Source of the DNA: Methanobacteriota archaeon
GTDB taxonomy: Archaea > Halobacteriota > Methanosarcinia > Methanosarcinales > Methanosarcinaceae
NCBI GenBank assembly: GCA_030054735.1
Contig: JASGVX010000111.1
Span: 1 to 60,632 of the forward strand
DNA: 60,632 nt
Reading direction: 5' to 3'
Position numbers and translations under genes: made by a program. Shown piece after piece: positions 25,714-34,892 of the stretch. The notes beneath the pieces were generated by a model. It saw nothing but the letters and a program-made list of their open reading frames with translations. It had not been told where the DNA came from and ran no database searches. The first letter of the stretch is position 1; each line of letters starts with the position of its first letter.

Positions 25714-26905
25714 CATCATATCCTATTTCTTCTTTTGTAAGGTAACAGGCAGGGTCGTCTGCCCAGACATCTCCGTAAACGGCTTCGGCTCTTACTCTGA
25801 AGTTTCCGTTGCAGACATCGAACCATTTGCACTTTGCACAGCGGTCTCCGTGGGCCTGGATAAGGGGCTTTCTGTACTTGAGCCCTGCCATAAGTTCGTC
25901 ACTCAGGTCAGTCCAGATCTCACTGAAAGGCCTTTCCCGCACATTTCCAAAGGAATGGTGTCTCCAGAACTGGTCGGCATGGACTGCCCCGTCCCAGGAT
26001 ATGCATCCGATACCTATTCCTGAGGAATTGCCCTGGTTCATGGAAAGAAGTTCATAAATCTCGGCCGCTCTATCCGGGTTTTCTTTCAGCATTTTAAGGT
26101 AAATATAGGGGCCGTCACAGTGGTTGTCCACTGTAAGGACTTCTGCAGGGAAGCCTTTTTCGTGCAGTTTTCTTGTCCTTTCCATAATCAGGTCCACAGC
26201 CTGCCTGGACTCTTCAAGGGAGAGGTCTTCGTCTACCATTTTCGAGCCCCTGCCTGCATAGACAAGGTGATAGAAGCAGATCCTCGGGATTTTTTCTATC
26301 TCAAGCAGGTCAAAGATTGCAGGGATATCCCTTACATTTTGCTTGTTGATCGTGAAGCGTAGCCCTACTTTTATACCTTCATCCTGGCAGTTGTGCAGTC
26401 CCCTGAGGGCTGCATCAAAAGCCCCGGACATGCCCCTGAATTTGTCATTTGTCTCCCTCATGCCGTCAAGAGAGATACCTACGTAAGAAAGCCCCACCTC
26501 CTTTAGCTTTTTCGCAAGAGGTCTGTCTATAAGGGTCCCGTTTGTTGAGATTACGGCTCTCATCCCTTTTTCCCGCGCGTAAGCTGCAAGTTCGGGGAGG
26601 TCTTTTCGCATAGTGGGCTCTCCCCCGGAGAATAGCATAACCGGAGAGCCAAAAGCTGCAAGGTCATCGATAAGGGCTTTTCCTTCTTCTGTTGAAAGCT
26701 CGTCTTTAAATTCAATGTCTTTTGCCTGGGCATAGCAGTGGACACATTTCAGGTTGCATCGGCGGGTCATATTCCATACTACAACCGGTTTTTTATCTTT
26801 TGAAAACTGCAACAGGTGAGAGGGCAGCCTCTTTGAGTCCCTTCCATAACGAAGAGCGTCAGAAGGCTCAACAGTTCCACAGTAAAGTTTTGAAATGCCT
26901 ATCAT
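25706..26905 (-). CDS. ahbC: AhbC-like radical SAM haem biosynthesis enzyme
   Basis: This is a radical SAM protein of 399 residues. The cluster motif CNLKCVHC (C50, C54, C57) binds the SAM-cleaving 4Fe-4S centre. GGEPTMRKDLPEL follows, and a C-terminal SPASM-like set of cysteines (RCAKCKWFDVCNGNFR, then DDPACYL) binds an auxiliary cluster. The sequence matches AhbC, which removes two acetate side chains from didecarboxysirohaem to make Fe-coproporphyrin III in the alternative haem pathway. It follows hemD and cobA in the same direction, which supports this over the paralogous decarboxylase-type or AhbD enzymes. Confidence 0.87.
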   Translation of the reverse strand: MIGISKLYCGTVEPSDALRYGRDSKRLPSHLLQFSKDKKPVVVWNMTRRCNLKCVHCYAQAKDIEFKDELSTEEGKALIDDLAAFGSPVMLFSGGEPTMRKDLPELAAYAREKGMRAVISTNGTLIDRPLAKKLKEVGLSYVGISLDGMRETNDKFRGMSGAFDAALRGLHNCQDEGIKVGLRFTINKQNVRDIPAIFDLLEIEKIPRICFYHLVYAGRGSKMVDEDLSLEESRQAVDLIMERTRKLHEKGFPAEVLTVDNHCDGPYIYLKMLKENPDRAAEIYELLSMNQGNSSGIGIGCISWDGAVHADQFWRHHSFGNVRERPFSEIWTDLSDELMAGLKYRKPLIQAHGDRCAKCKWFDVCNGNFRVRAEAVYGDVWADDPACYLTKEEIGYDEA

Positions 26906-26953
26906 ATTGATCGTTAAAAATGAGATTGTTTTCTAAAATTTTAAGTTTTTTTT

Positions 26954-27748
26954 TCATAACAGCTCTTTCTTCATAGCCTTTATCAGGGCTTTAAAGGTGA
27001 ACTCATCAGGGATTACGTTTACATTGACCCCGTGTTTTTTCAGGGTATTTCCAGTAGGGGTCCCAATTGCACCTACGAGAGTCCTGCTGAGGGTTTTTTT
27101 AACAGCCTCTACTGCTCCCAGCTTCTCTGCATGCCTCATAAAACCTTTAACCATCATAGAACTTGTAAAGGCAAAGGCGTCAACCTCTCCTGCAAGAGTA
27201 CGTTCTATGAGTTTTTTCTGGGCTGCACCTTCAGGGATGGTGAGGGTATATACATGAGTCTCATAAACCGCTGCTCCGCACTTTTCAAGACCTTCGATTA
27301 AAACTTTTGCCCCAAAAGCGCTTCTTGCAAGATCCACTATTTTTCCTTTTACTTCGGGGCAGAGAGCTTCTACAATTCCTTCAGAGCTGTAGTCTGCGGG
27401 CATGAAGGAATTTTCAACCCCTATTTTTATAAGCTCTTTTTCCGTGTTGGGACCTATTGCCAGTACTTTGCTTTTTTTCAGGGCTGCGATGAAGTCCTCT
27501 TTTTCGGCATCAGAGAGTTTATCCACTGTGAAAGTTATCCCGTTTGCACTCGTGAAAACAACATAATCCGAAGTCCCGTCAATAACCCTCTGCACAAAAG
27601 GCTCGAATCCTTCGTCTTTCATGCCTTCAAGCTTTATCATTGGAGCATATATGGGCTCAAAGCCGTAATCTCTGGCAATTGCCTCGGACTTTTCGCGGTA
27701 ACTTTCCGGCCTCATGATCGCAAGCACGGGAATTTTTTCTTCTGCCAC
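26954..27748 (-). CDS. hemD: Uroporphyrinogen-III synthase HemD
   Basis: HemD closes hydroxymethylbilane into uroporphyrinogen III with inversion of ring D. The protein has the two-lobed HemD pattern: FTSANGITFTVDKL in one lobe and AFTSSMMVKGFMRH plus GAIGTPTGNTLKKHG in the other, the latter the most conserved motif of this variable family. The frame opens at ATG 27766, but AAAGGAGGAG within those first codons is an excellent ribosome-binding site for GTG 27748. It lies 27 bp after cobA and 48 bp before ahbC. Confidence 0.9.
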   Translation of the reverse strand: MAEEKIPVLAIMRPESYREKSEAIARDYGFEPIYAPMIKLEGMKDEGFEPFVQRVIDGTSDYVVFTSANGITFTVDKLSDAEKEDFIAALKKSKVLAIGPNTEKELIKIGVENSFMPADYSSEGIVEALCPEVKGKIVDLARSAFGAKVLIEGLEKCGAAVYETHVYTLTIPEGAAQKKLIERTLAGEVDAFAFTSSMMVKGFMRHAEKLGAVEAVKKTLSRTLVGAIGTPTGNTLKKHGVNVNVIPDEFTFKALIKAMKKELL

Positions 27749-27775
27749 CTTATCTCCTCCTTTCATTTCAATGGG

Positions 27776-28543
27776 TTAAAACTCCTCTCCAGTCAGCTGT
27801 TCTCCGAGAATATCGTGCAGGTTAACGACATCTCCTACAACCGTGATGGCAGGAGCTTTTACTTTTCTCTCTTCTGCCAGGTCAGCGATGTTTTCAAGGG
27901 TTCCAACTGTTACCCTCTGGTCAGGCCTTGTCCCTCTTTCTACAACTGCAACAGGGGTTTTAGGGTCCTTGCCGTACTTTATGAGCTCTTCAGTGTTCCA
28001 CCTGAGCATTTTTACGCCCATAAAGATTATAATCGTTCCGTTAAATTTTGCCAGGGTCTTCCAGTCGAGTCCGCTCTCTTCCTTTGTGGGGTCTTCGTGG
28101 CCGGTTATGAAGGTCACCATCGAAGTGCTTTCCCTGTGGGTTACTGGAATTCCGGCATATGCGGGCACTGCGATTGCAGAGGTGATCCCTGGGACGACTT
28201 CGAACTCTATACCCTCAGCTACAAGCACCTCAGCTTCTTCTCCTCCCCTTCCAAAGATGTATGGGTCTCCTCCTTTCAGACGGACTACCATTTTGCCTTC
28301 TTTTGCTTTCTGCACAAGCACTTTGTTGATCTCGGACTGGGTCATGGTGTGCTTACCCGCATATTTTCCCACATCAATTTTTTCTGCAGTTTCCGGTATT
28401 GAGCCCAGAATTGCTTTTCCCGGAAGCTGGTCATAGATAATGACTTCAGCACTGTCAATAAGCCGGCGGGCTTTCAGGGTAAGGAGCTCAGGGTCACCTG
28501 GACCAGAACCCACAAGGTAAACTTTTCCGTAATTTCCTGACAT
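27776..28543 (-). CDS. cobA: Uroporphyrinogen-III C-methyltransferase CobA
   Basis: CobA/SUMT transfers two methyl groups from SAM to uroporphyrinogen III, giving precorrin-2, the precursor of sirohaem, B12, F430 and Ahb haem. The family markers are all present: VGSGPGDPELLTLKA at the N-terminus, RLKGGDPYIFGRGGEE in the middle and VPGITSAIAVPAYAGIPVTH after it. The frame is open to an ATG at 28609, but ATG 28543 (MSGNYGKVYL) places the first motif where homologues have it. It is the first gene of the cobA-hemD-ahbC operon. Confidence 0.94.
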   Translation of the reverse strand: MSGNYGKVYLVGSGPGDPELLTLKARRLIDSAEVIIYDQLPGKAILGSIPETAEKIDVGKYAGKHTMTQSEINKVLVQKAKEGKMVVRLKGGDPYIFGRGGEEAEVLVAEGIEFEVVPGITSAIAVPAYAGIPVTHRESTSMVTFITGHEDPTKEESGLDWKTLAKFNGTIIIFMGVKMLRWNTEELIKYGKDPKTPVAVVERGTRPDQRVTVGTLENIADLAEERKVKAPAITVVGDVVNLHDILGEQLTGEEF

Positions 28544-28910
28544 ATGACGACAGTTCCTTTTCTTTATAATTGCTGATAGGCTCTCTTCATTTATCCAGAG
28601 GGATGACAAACACCTGAATAGAGAAATTCCATAACAGGATAGTTTCTTCTGGGGGGAGCCATCTTCTTAGATGAGAGGTTTGACAGAAATGTAAATCTAT
28701 AGGATTTAAAGAGCTTTTATAATAAATAGTATCCCATCTTTATTCAGTTTTATTATGTAATTTCTATATATTTGAGCCTATACTGCAATGCTCAAATTTT
28801 CTAAAATATGCCTGCTTGCAGTCCGGTTCTTTAAAATGAATTGCTAGAGTGAGTGGGAATCAATAAATACTCCTGATGTAATTAATGAATCCTTCATAAT
28901 CAGCCAGCCC

Positions 28911-28953
28911 ATCATAAACGAGTAGTCATCATAAACGAGTAGTCATCATAAAC
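28911..28953. repeat. 17-bp tandem repeat upstream of rnz
   Basis: ATCATAAACGAGTAGTC occurs twice and then partially a third time (ATCATAAAC), just before an AT-rich promoter-like stretch leading into the RNase Z gene at 29003. It could be regulatory or simple slippage. The gap 28610-28910 shows no gene. Confidence 0.6.
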
Positions 28954-29002
28954 AGTATTTATTATAAATTCAATATTCATTATAAAAATCAGTGAGTTCA
29001 TC

Positions 29003-29920
29003 ATGCTTCGTATTATTTTTCTTGGCACTGGTGGGTCTCTTCCGACCCGCAACAGAAATCCATCTGCGGTGATTGTTAACCTCAAAGGGGAACTCCTTCT
29101 TTTTGACTGCGGAGAGGGCACCCAGCAGCAGATGATGCGGGCAAAAACAGGAATGATGAACCTGTCTTCTATTTTTATCAGCCATTTTCATGCTGACCAT
29201 TTCCTTGGGATCCCTGGCCTTATTCAAACCATGTCCTTCCTGGGAAGAAAAGAGCCTCTAACGATCTATGGGCCTGAAGGGATACGAGAGTTTAGCGAAT
29301 TTTTTAAGGTCCTCGGATATTGCAATCTTAAATACGAGGTAAGAGGTGTGGAACTGAGCCCCGGAGACACTGTGGAAGGGAAAGATTATGTAGTCCGGGC
29401 CCTGAAGACCGAGCACAGTACTCCCAGCCTGGGATATGCTCTTATTGAAAACCCCAGGCCTGGGCGTTTCAACAGGGAAAGGGCAGTAGAGCTTGGAATC
29501 CCTCCTGGTCCCCTTTTTTCCAAACTGCAGCAGGGTAATCCGGTGGAAGTGAACGGAAAGCTCATAAAGCCCGAAGAAGTTGTGGGAGCTCCGAGGCCTG
29601 GGAGGACAATCATATACTCCGGAGATACAAGGCCCTGTGAAGCAGTGCTTGAAGCCAGCAGGGAAGCCGACCTCTTAATTCATGACGGTAGTTTTGCCGA
29701 TGAGATGGCAAACTGGGCGGAAGAGTCCATGCATTCGACAGCAGGCGAAGTTGCCGCTCTCGCAAAAGAAGCCGGAGTCAGGAAACTTGTCCTTACTCAT
29801 ATCAGCTCACGTTATTCTGATGATGTGGGGCCTATTCTGAATGATTCGAAAAAAGTATTTGAAGATGTTATTGTAGCTGAAGACCTGATGGAACTTGAGG
29901 TGCCTTATCGACCTGAATGA
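29003..29920 (+). CDS. rnz: Ribonuclease Z (tRNA 3' endonuclease)
   Basis: This metallo-beta-lactamase-fold endonuclease removes 3' trailers from pre-tRNA. The zinc motif HFHADH covers residues 61-66, the N-terminal LGTGGSLPT and DCGEGTQQQM are typical, and YSGDTRPC and LTHISSRY supply further ligands. The exosite region PGRFNRERAVELGIPPGPLF marks RNase Z proper rather than a generic hydrolase. The length of 305 residues is normal. It is transcribed alone. Confidence 0.96.
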   Translation: MLRIIFLGTGGSLPTRNRNPSAVIVNLKGELLLFDCGEGTQQQMMRAKTGMMNLSSIFISHFHADHFLGIPGLIQTMSFLGRKEPLTIYGPEGIREFSEFFKVLGYCNLKYEVRGVELSPGDTVEGKDYVVRALKTEHSTPSLGYALIENPRPGRFNRERAVELGIPPGPLFSKLQQGNPVEVNGKLIKPEEVVGAPRPGRTIIYSGDTRPCEAVLEASREADLLIHDGSFADEMANWAEESMHSTAGEVAALAKEAGVRKLVLTHISSRYSDDVGPILNDSKKVFEDVIVAEDLMELEVPYRPE

Positions 29921-30036
29921 ACTTTCTAAATATTGTAGGAAATATACATTATTTATTTTTTAAAAATGAAAAATTAATAAGTAGATTAAGCTTTTCTTCA
30001 GGAAATAAACATGCAGAAAGAACTTTTATCCAAACC

Positions 30037-30130
30037 AGGTATCAATGTAACCAGAATCAGGTATCAATGTAACCAGAAAGGTTTCAATGTAACCAGAAAG
30101 GTTTCAATGTAACCAGAATCAGGTATCAGG
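30037..30130. repeat. 20-22-bp tandem repeat array at the 3' side of a small gene
   Basis: Four and a half units of AGGTWTCAATGTAACCAGAA, with TC added in some, run head to tail up to 5 bp from the stop codon of the 86-residue gene. There are no spacers, so it is not a CRISPR array. It may form part of the 3' untranslated region on the minus strand. Confidence 0.75.
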
Positions 30131-30134
30131 CTGT

Positions 30135-30395
30135 TCAAAGAATTGTCCAGTCCAGTTGTTCATCTTCGGCATTGTAGAGTGTAACTCTCATAGTCTTATC
30201 TTCGATTTCATAAATCGGTTTGATTCCAAGGTAAAATGTGTCTCCAGGGTTGATTTCAGTTTCCCCGTTAACCCTTCCGAAGTACACCCTTCCTTTTGTA
30301 TCGTTTTCTTCAACTGTCACACCTTTCCAGGCCAGGTTCTTGATTACACTTATGACCCTGCATTCAAAGCGATCAGTTTCACGTATTTCATACAT
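30135..30395 (-). CDS. Small beta-rich protein of unknown function
   Basis: This 86-residue protein begins MYEIRETDRFECRVISVIKN. It alternates hydrophobic and polar residues in a pattern that suggests a small beta-barrel, with an acidic C-terminal part (YNAEDEQLDWTIL). An AGGG ribosome-binding site lies 6 bp before the ATG, and codon use resembles the surrounding core genes, so I think it is real. It stands alone on the minus strand between RNase Z and the AAA ATPase. I do not recognise the family. Confidence 0.6.
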   Translation of the reverse strand: MYEIRETDRFECRVISVIKNLAWKGVTVEENDTKGRVYFGRVNGETEINPGDTFYLGIKPIYEIEDKTMRVTLYNAEDEQLDWTIL

Positions 30396-30771
30396 GGGAA
30401 TCCCTTTTAAATTTTGTTTCGGGTATGATTGAGACTTTACTTAAATCTGGTTTCTGATAGAGAATAAGGATTTCTCTACATAAAACTATCCCAGAGTCTT
30501 CAACAGGAAAAAGTTTCTTTAATTTTTTAAAACCCTGTTTATAAACTACAATCCTGAAATAAAAAACTCCCAGACAGAATAAATTTGCCTGCGATATTAG
30601 ACTGCACGAGAACAATTGTAAAATCTATCAAAAATAAAATAACGCTAAGAAAATGAACACTAACAAAATAATGTATAAGAGGGGTGCCTGAAATATTTAA
30701 TATAAACCTGGAACGGTTAATAAAAAAGTGATGAGGCACTATCTCTTTTAGTCCACATACGTACAGATAGT
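30396..30771. other. Gap without a recognisable gene
   Basis: Short minus-strand frames exist (for example 30388-30615), but none has a ribosome-binding site or a protein-like composition. The stretch probably contains the promoter of the 86-residue gene and the end of the AAA ATPase transcript. Confidence 0.4.
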
Positions 30772-31890
30772 TTATATATACAGGTGAGTCGGGTCCGGAG
30801 TAAAGTCCTGCCTGCTCAATTTAGCAAGGGCTTTTTCAAAGTCTTTACATGTAACAATTTCCCTGTCTTCAATAATCGCCTGATGGAGGGCGGTTTTAAG
30901 GATTTTCTCGACAATGTCCCTTCCAGAAAGCCCTTTAGCCTTCTTTGCAAGTGCCTGAAAATCACATTCTTCTACGTTCATAGGGAAGGTTTTCACATTT
31001 GACTCCAGTATTTGAACGATTTCTTCTTCCCCAGGAAGGACAAACTCGATCTCTTCTTCAAACCTGCTTCTTACTGCAGAGTCCAGGGAATTGACACGGT
31101 TTGTTGAACAGATAGTACAGACCCCTTCACGTTCAAAAATTCCGTCCATTTCTGTCAGAAGAGCATTTACGATTTCGCTTACGTCTCCTCTGAGTTCCTG
31201 GAACCTTCTGTCGAGGGCTATGGCATCAAGTTCGTCAATGAATATTATGCAGGGGGTCATCTCTTCTGCGCGGTCATAGAGCTGATGGATCTGGCGTGCC
31301 CCATCTCCTACATATTCTCCTATAAGCTGGGTGGACTTTACAGGAATTATCTGCACATCGGTCTTATTTGCCAGGGCTTTGGCAAGCATGGTTTTTCCTG
31401 TGCCTGAGGGCCCGAAGAACAGGATGTTTCTTGGTGCCCATTTCCCAAACCTTTCAGGCTCTTCAAGGAAACGTTCGATCAGCTTGCACTTCTGCTTTGC
31501 GAGTTTCTGCCCTATCACATCTTCGAATCTGACGTCGCATTTTATTTCTGAAGAGGCAGAAATTCCGCTCTCTTCTTCGGTTACAATAATCGATGTGGAT
31601 TTTCCGATTATGGACTCTGCAGGTTCCACATCTATGATGCGGTATGCAAAGTCAGGGAACATCCTCTTATCAAAGAGATAGTCTCCTTTGCGGGCAACGT
31701 ATCCGTCCCACTGTTCTCTTGCATAGAACTCAAAGACATCCCTGTTTTCAATAACCGGATACTCTTCCATCATGCCGCTCAGGGGGTATCCTTCAGGCTT
31801 CAGGATAAGAAGTTCAGATGTGGATTTTCCAAACTCATTTTTGTTCTCGCGAATCTTTTTCGCATTCACTCTTTGTGAGACTGGTCGCAC
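30772..31890 (-). CDS. AAA ATPase, AMA-like, with C-terminal HbYX motif
   Basis: This is a single-ring AAA protein of 372 residues. Residues 1-115 form an N-domain, followed by Walker A GPSGTGKT (160-167), Walker B IIFIDELD (215-222), sensor 1 in CSTNR and arginine fingers near SAVRSRFEEE, then a C-terminal helical lid. The length and layout match AMA, the AAA protein described from Archaeoglobus and methanogens. The chain ends LYI, which fits the hydrophobic-Tyr-any rule used by PAN and Cdc48 to open the 20S proteasome. A proteasome-associated unfoldase is therefore likely. The start is a GTG at 31890 with no good ribosome-binding site; a nearby internal GTG is possible. Confidence 0.85.
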   Translation of the reverse strand: MRPVSQRVNAKKIRENKNEFGKSTSELLILKPEGYPLSGMMEEYPVIENRDVFEFYAREQWDGYVARKGDYLFDKRMFPDFAYRIIDVEPAESIIGKSTSIIVTEEESGISASSEIKCDVRFEDVIGQKLAKQKCKLIERFLEEPERFGKWAPRNILFFGPSGTGKTMLAKALANKTDVQIIPVKSTQLIGEYVGDGARQIHQLYDRAEEMTPCIIFIDELDAIALDRRFQELRGDVSEIVNALLTEMDGIFEREGVCTICSTNRVNSLDSAVRSRFEEEIEFVLPGEEEIVQILESNVKTFPMNVEECDFQALAKKAKGLSGRDIVEKILKTALHQAIIEDREIVTCKDFEKALAKLSRQDFTPDPTHLYI

Positions 31891-31904
31891 TTTGTAATCA
31901 ACTC

Positions 31905-31942
31905 GAATACTTTTCTATACCTAGAATACTTTTCTATACCTA
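31905..31942. repeat. 19-bp perfect tandem repeat upstream of the AAA ATPase
   Basis: GAATACTTTTCTATACCTA occurs twice without mismatch, 15 bp from the start codon of the AAA gene. On the minus strand it contributes TATAG-rich promoter sequence. It may be a duplicated promoter or operator element. Confidence 0.55.
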
Positions 31943-32530
31943 TAGTGACCTGTGGGGCTAATAAAATTAACCCATGATCCAAGCCCTTAATTCGATTGCG
32001 AAAGCCTTCTCCTGAATATGTAGCAAAGAGCTATGTTTAGTGAAAATTATTTTTTTCTGGATATTATTTATCCTTCTTTTTATATTTAATTCATTATTGA
32101 AGTTCAGGTAAGCATTATATATTCAGATGCTTAATTTACAGATGTACATCACAATGGATAATATGTAATGTAAAATATTTATAGGAGTATGGATAAAGAG
32201 CTTGCAGCTTAAAATTTGTTTGAACAAACGATGTACAGGCCTTGATGAGTTATCTATTATGAGTAATAGGGCTTTCATAACGAGTACTTTTTATGTCCTC
32301 GGGCCCATTCTATTAAACGTACGAATAAATTGATCAAAGTGAAAACTAATACATCAGGTCACTAATATAAATATTTTAATTATCAAATTAAAACTATTTT
32401 CTATAATAGTTTAAACTGGTAATTAATTATCGGTGTACTACCTGCTTAACATATTTCTATTGCAGTATATTGAGTAAGAATTTGAACAACATAAAAAGAA
32501 CTTAAACATTAAGTAAGTTAGTTCCAGAGT
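31943..32530. other. AT-rich gap without a recognisable gene
   Basis: I see no open frame of interest, hairpin or RNA gene in this stretch. It presumably holds the promoters of the divergent AAA ATPase and of the 65-residue gene. Confidence 0.4.
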
Positions 32531-32728
32531 ATGATTTGTATGTTTACAATGGAGAATACGGAAGGTTTTGACCAGAAAACTCTTGATAAAATGAACGCTG
32601 AAGTCAAAAAGACTATGAGCAAGCACGACCCAAAGTCAAAAGATTATAAGAAAATATGCGAACAGGTCGAAGACCAGGTCTTCGACAAGTACTGTTCTGA
32701 AGTATTCAGACCATCTCTTAAACTTTAA
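32531..32728 (+). CDS. Small charged protein of unknown function
   Basis: This is a 65-residue frame, or 59 if translation starts at the third in-frame ATG (MENTEGFDQKTLDKMNAEVK). It is rich in Lys, Asp and Glu, predicted helical, and has two cysteines (KKICEQVEDQVFDKYCSEVF). The composition and codon use look like a real protein, unlike the surrounding DNA. I do not recognise a family or a functional motif. It is transcribed alone. Confidence 0.55.
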   Translation: MICMFTMENTEGFDQKTLDKMNAEVKKTMSKHDPKSKDYKKICEQVEDQVFDKYCSEVFRPSLKL

Positions 32729-32999
32729 ATCTTGCCGCTGGATAAAACTTATCCCGGTAACTTTTTATTTTTTGTTCTGTTTTTTATTTCCTTTCAACCC
32801 ATGTACTCAACTAATTATTTTTACTACTTCCAGGTCTGATATGCAACTATATCTTTACATTTTCCCAATACAGGAATATAAAAGAGGTTGTATAACAAGG
32901 CATTCAGTATTGAAATGCTCATTTTTCCATATATCCTAATTTTTGAGAACTTTCTTTCTATTGAGAACTTTTTTATATCGTGGATTCTTATCTTTAATT

Positions 33000-33530
33000 A
33001 TGGCTTCTTGCAGTAAATATCGAATTCTGAATTTATTCTTAGTTGTGCTTTTGCTTGCTCCTGTAACAGGTGTAGCTTCCAGTGCGGGTAACATAACAGC
33101 AGCTAAATTCTTTAATACGTCTGTTAATTCCAGCACTGAAAACGATCTTTATACCGAATTAAGTTCGCAGATGAAACTCTATAATGAGAACTTTGACAAA
33201 GTGCCCTCACTTCTTCGAAGGCTGGTTGGAAGTGAGGAAATTGCTGGGAAAATTGAACTTAACAATGGTGAGATGCTCTACGTAACTTTACTTATGAGGA
33301 GTGGGAAAGTAGGAGATTTTTACAGGTATGACACTCCCAATAATCCTAATTCAAAGTTCGGTCCTTCAATAACCGTTGAGTCTGATGAAAAGACAATAAG
33401 AGAGATACTCGATTCAGATGATCGTTTGAGGAAAGCCGTAGAAAAAATGAATGAAGGGTCTTTCAACGTGAAAATAGATGGACTTTTCCGAAAAACAGTG
33501 CTCTGGAGCATAAAGCAGCTATATTCATAA
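33000..33530 (+). CDS. Secreted protein of unknown function
   Basis: The likely start is ATG 33000, giving a signal peptide MASCSKYRILNLFLVVLLLA that ends near VASSAG. The frame opens further upstream at TTG 32943, but that adds only an unconvincing hydrophobic lead. The mature part of about 150 residues is mixed alpha/beta and Asn/Ser-rich near its start. It has no known domain, no C-terminal anchor and no cysteines after the signal. A free extracellular or pseudoperiplasmic protein is the most that can be said. Confidence 0.6.
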   Translation: MASCSKYRILNLFLVVLLLAPVTGVASSAGNITAAKFFNTSVNSSTENDLYTELSSQMKLYNENFDKVPSLLRRLVGSEEIAGKIELNNGEMLYVTLLMRSGKVGDFYRYDTPNNPNSKFGPSITVESDEKTIREILDSDDRLRKAVEKMNEGSFNVKIDGLFRKTVLWSIKQLYS

Positions 33531-33698
33531 GTCTGTAATGAGACCTTATGGACTTAATTCATGTAAAATAATAATCCGAAAAATAAATTCAATTAAACAA
33601 AATAAATTTGACTACTAAAAATTCTGGAGATCCCTCCCCTATTCTATAAAGAAAAAGGATGGGTTTCTTCCTTATTTTTCAGATTTTAGTCATGGGAG

Positions 33699-34892
33699 TC
33701 AGTGCTTTACCACTTCTCCGGGAACTGTGAATCTTCCTTTTCCCATTAGCACACCTATATTTATGCTTGTATTGATGCCTGTATGCACATCGTCTCCCAT
33801 GATCACGCCGAGTTTTCTTCTGCCTGAGTCGATGATCCTGCCTTTCAGCATTACTTTTATGTTCTTCCCGTCATGGCGGAGATTTGCAACTTTCGTACCG
33901 GCTCCAAAATTACAGCGGCGTCCTATTACACTGTCTCCTGCGTAACTCAGGTGCCCTACATGAGTACCTTCCATGATAATTGTATTTTTTATCTCCACTG
34001 CATTTCCGATTCTGACCCTGTTGCCTATTGCTGTTGACGGGCGGATAAAACAGTTAGGTCCTATATCGCAGTTTTCTCCTATCACCACAGGCCCTTCGAT
34101 ATAAGCCCCGCTACGTATAAGAGAGCCCTTTCCGATTGCGACTTCTCCTTTAATAGTGACGTTTGGCTCAACAGTACCCTGGTAGCTGCCTTTCAGGATT
34201 TTTAACAGGTGCTCATTTGCTTTCAGGAGGTCCCAGGGGTAGCCTATATCAATCCAGATGTCTTTCAGGGGGCTGTAACCTACAGGCGCTCCGCTGTCTA
34301 TTAGCATCTGGATGGAGTCTGTTATCTCAAGTTCGTTTCTCACGGAGGGTCTGGTTTTGTCAATGAAGCCGAAAATGGACTCCCTGAAAAGGTAAATGCC
34401 GGCATTTGCAAGGTTTGTTGGAGGGTTTTTTGGCTTTTCAATTATCCTGATTACTTTATTGTTCTCGGTTTCAAGCACTCCGAAATCCGAGGGGTTTTCC
34501 ACTTCTTTTACGCAGATGACAGCTTCTTCTTTCCTTGAAAGCAAATCTTTTATGTCCTGCTGCCCGATGAGCATGTCTCCATTAAGTACCAGGAATGCTC
34601 CTTTAACGTGACCTCTGGCATAACCTATAGCATTTGCAGTCCCTAACTGCTCTTTCTGCTGCACGTACTCAATGCCCACACCCCATTTGCTTCCGTCACC
34701 GAAATGAGCTTTTATCTGCTCTTCGAGGTATCCAGTAATGAAAACAAAGCCCTCTATACCTGCTTCTACGGCTGAATTAAGGATATGCTCAAGTATCGGT
34801 TTATTTGCTACCGGAAGCATTACCTTAGGACAATCGGAGGTGAGCGGTTCCATCCTTGTGCCTTTGCCGGCAACAAGGACAACTGCTTTCAT
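33699..34892 (-). CDS. glmU: GlmU-like sugar-1-phosphate nucleotidylyltransferase/acetyltransferase, copy 2
   Basis: The N-terminal half is a nucleotidyltransferase ([20 protein letters not shown], nucleotide loop; LVLNGDML metal-binding Asp). From about residue 240 a left-handed beta-helix of hexapeptide repeats ([20 protein letters not shown]) follows. Archaeal bifunctional enzymes of this type acetylate glucosamine-1-phosphate and attach UMP to give UDP-GlcNAc; related ones act on glucose-1-phosphate. Its ATG overlaps the glmM stop by 4 bp, so the two are coupled. A paralogue lies at the other end of the operon, and one of the two may use a different sugar. Confidence 0.88.
   Translation of the reverse strand: MKAVVLVAGKGTRMEPLTSDCPKVMLPVANKPILEHILNSAVEAGIEGFVFITGYLEEQIKAHFGDGSKWGVGIEYVQQKEQLGTANAIGYARGHVKGAFLVLNGDMLIGQQDIKDLLSRKEEAVICVKEVENPSDFGVLETENNKVIRIIEKPKNPPTNLANAGIYLFRESIFGFIDKTRPSVRNELEITDSIQMLIDSGAPVGYSPLKDIWIDIGYPWDLLKANEHLLKILKGSYQGTVEPNVTIKGEVAIGKGSLIRSGAYIEGPVVIGENCDIGPNCFIRPSTAIGNRVRIGNAVEIKNTIIMEGTHVGHLSYAGDSVIGRRCNFGAGTKVANLRHDGKNIKVMLKGRIIDSGRRKLGVIMGDDVHTGINTSINIGVLMGKGRFTVPGEVVKH

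Noticed and set aside
28911-28953. CRISPR array or origin iterons
   Set aside because: Only two and a half 17-bp units without spacers, and no replication genes nearby.
30037-30130. CRISPR array
   Set aside because: The units are contiguous with no spacers and no cas genes lie nearby.
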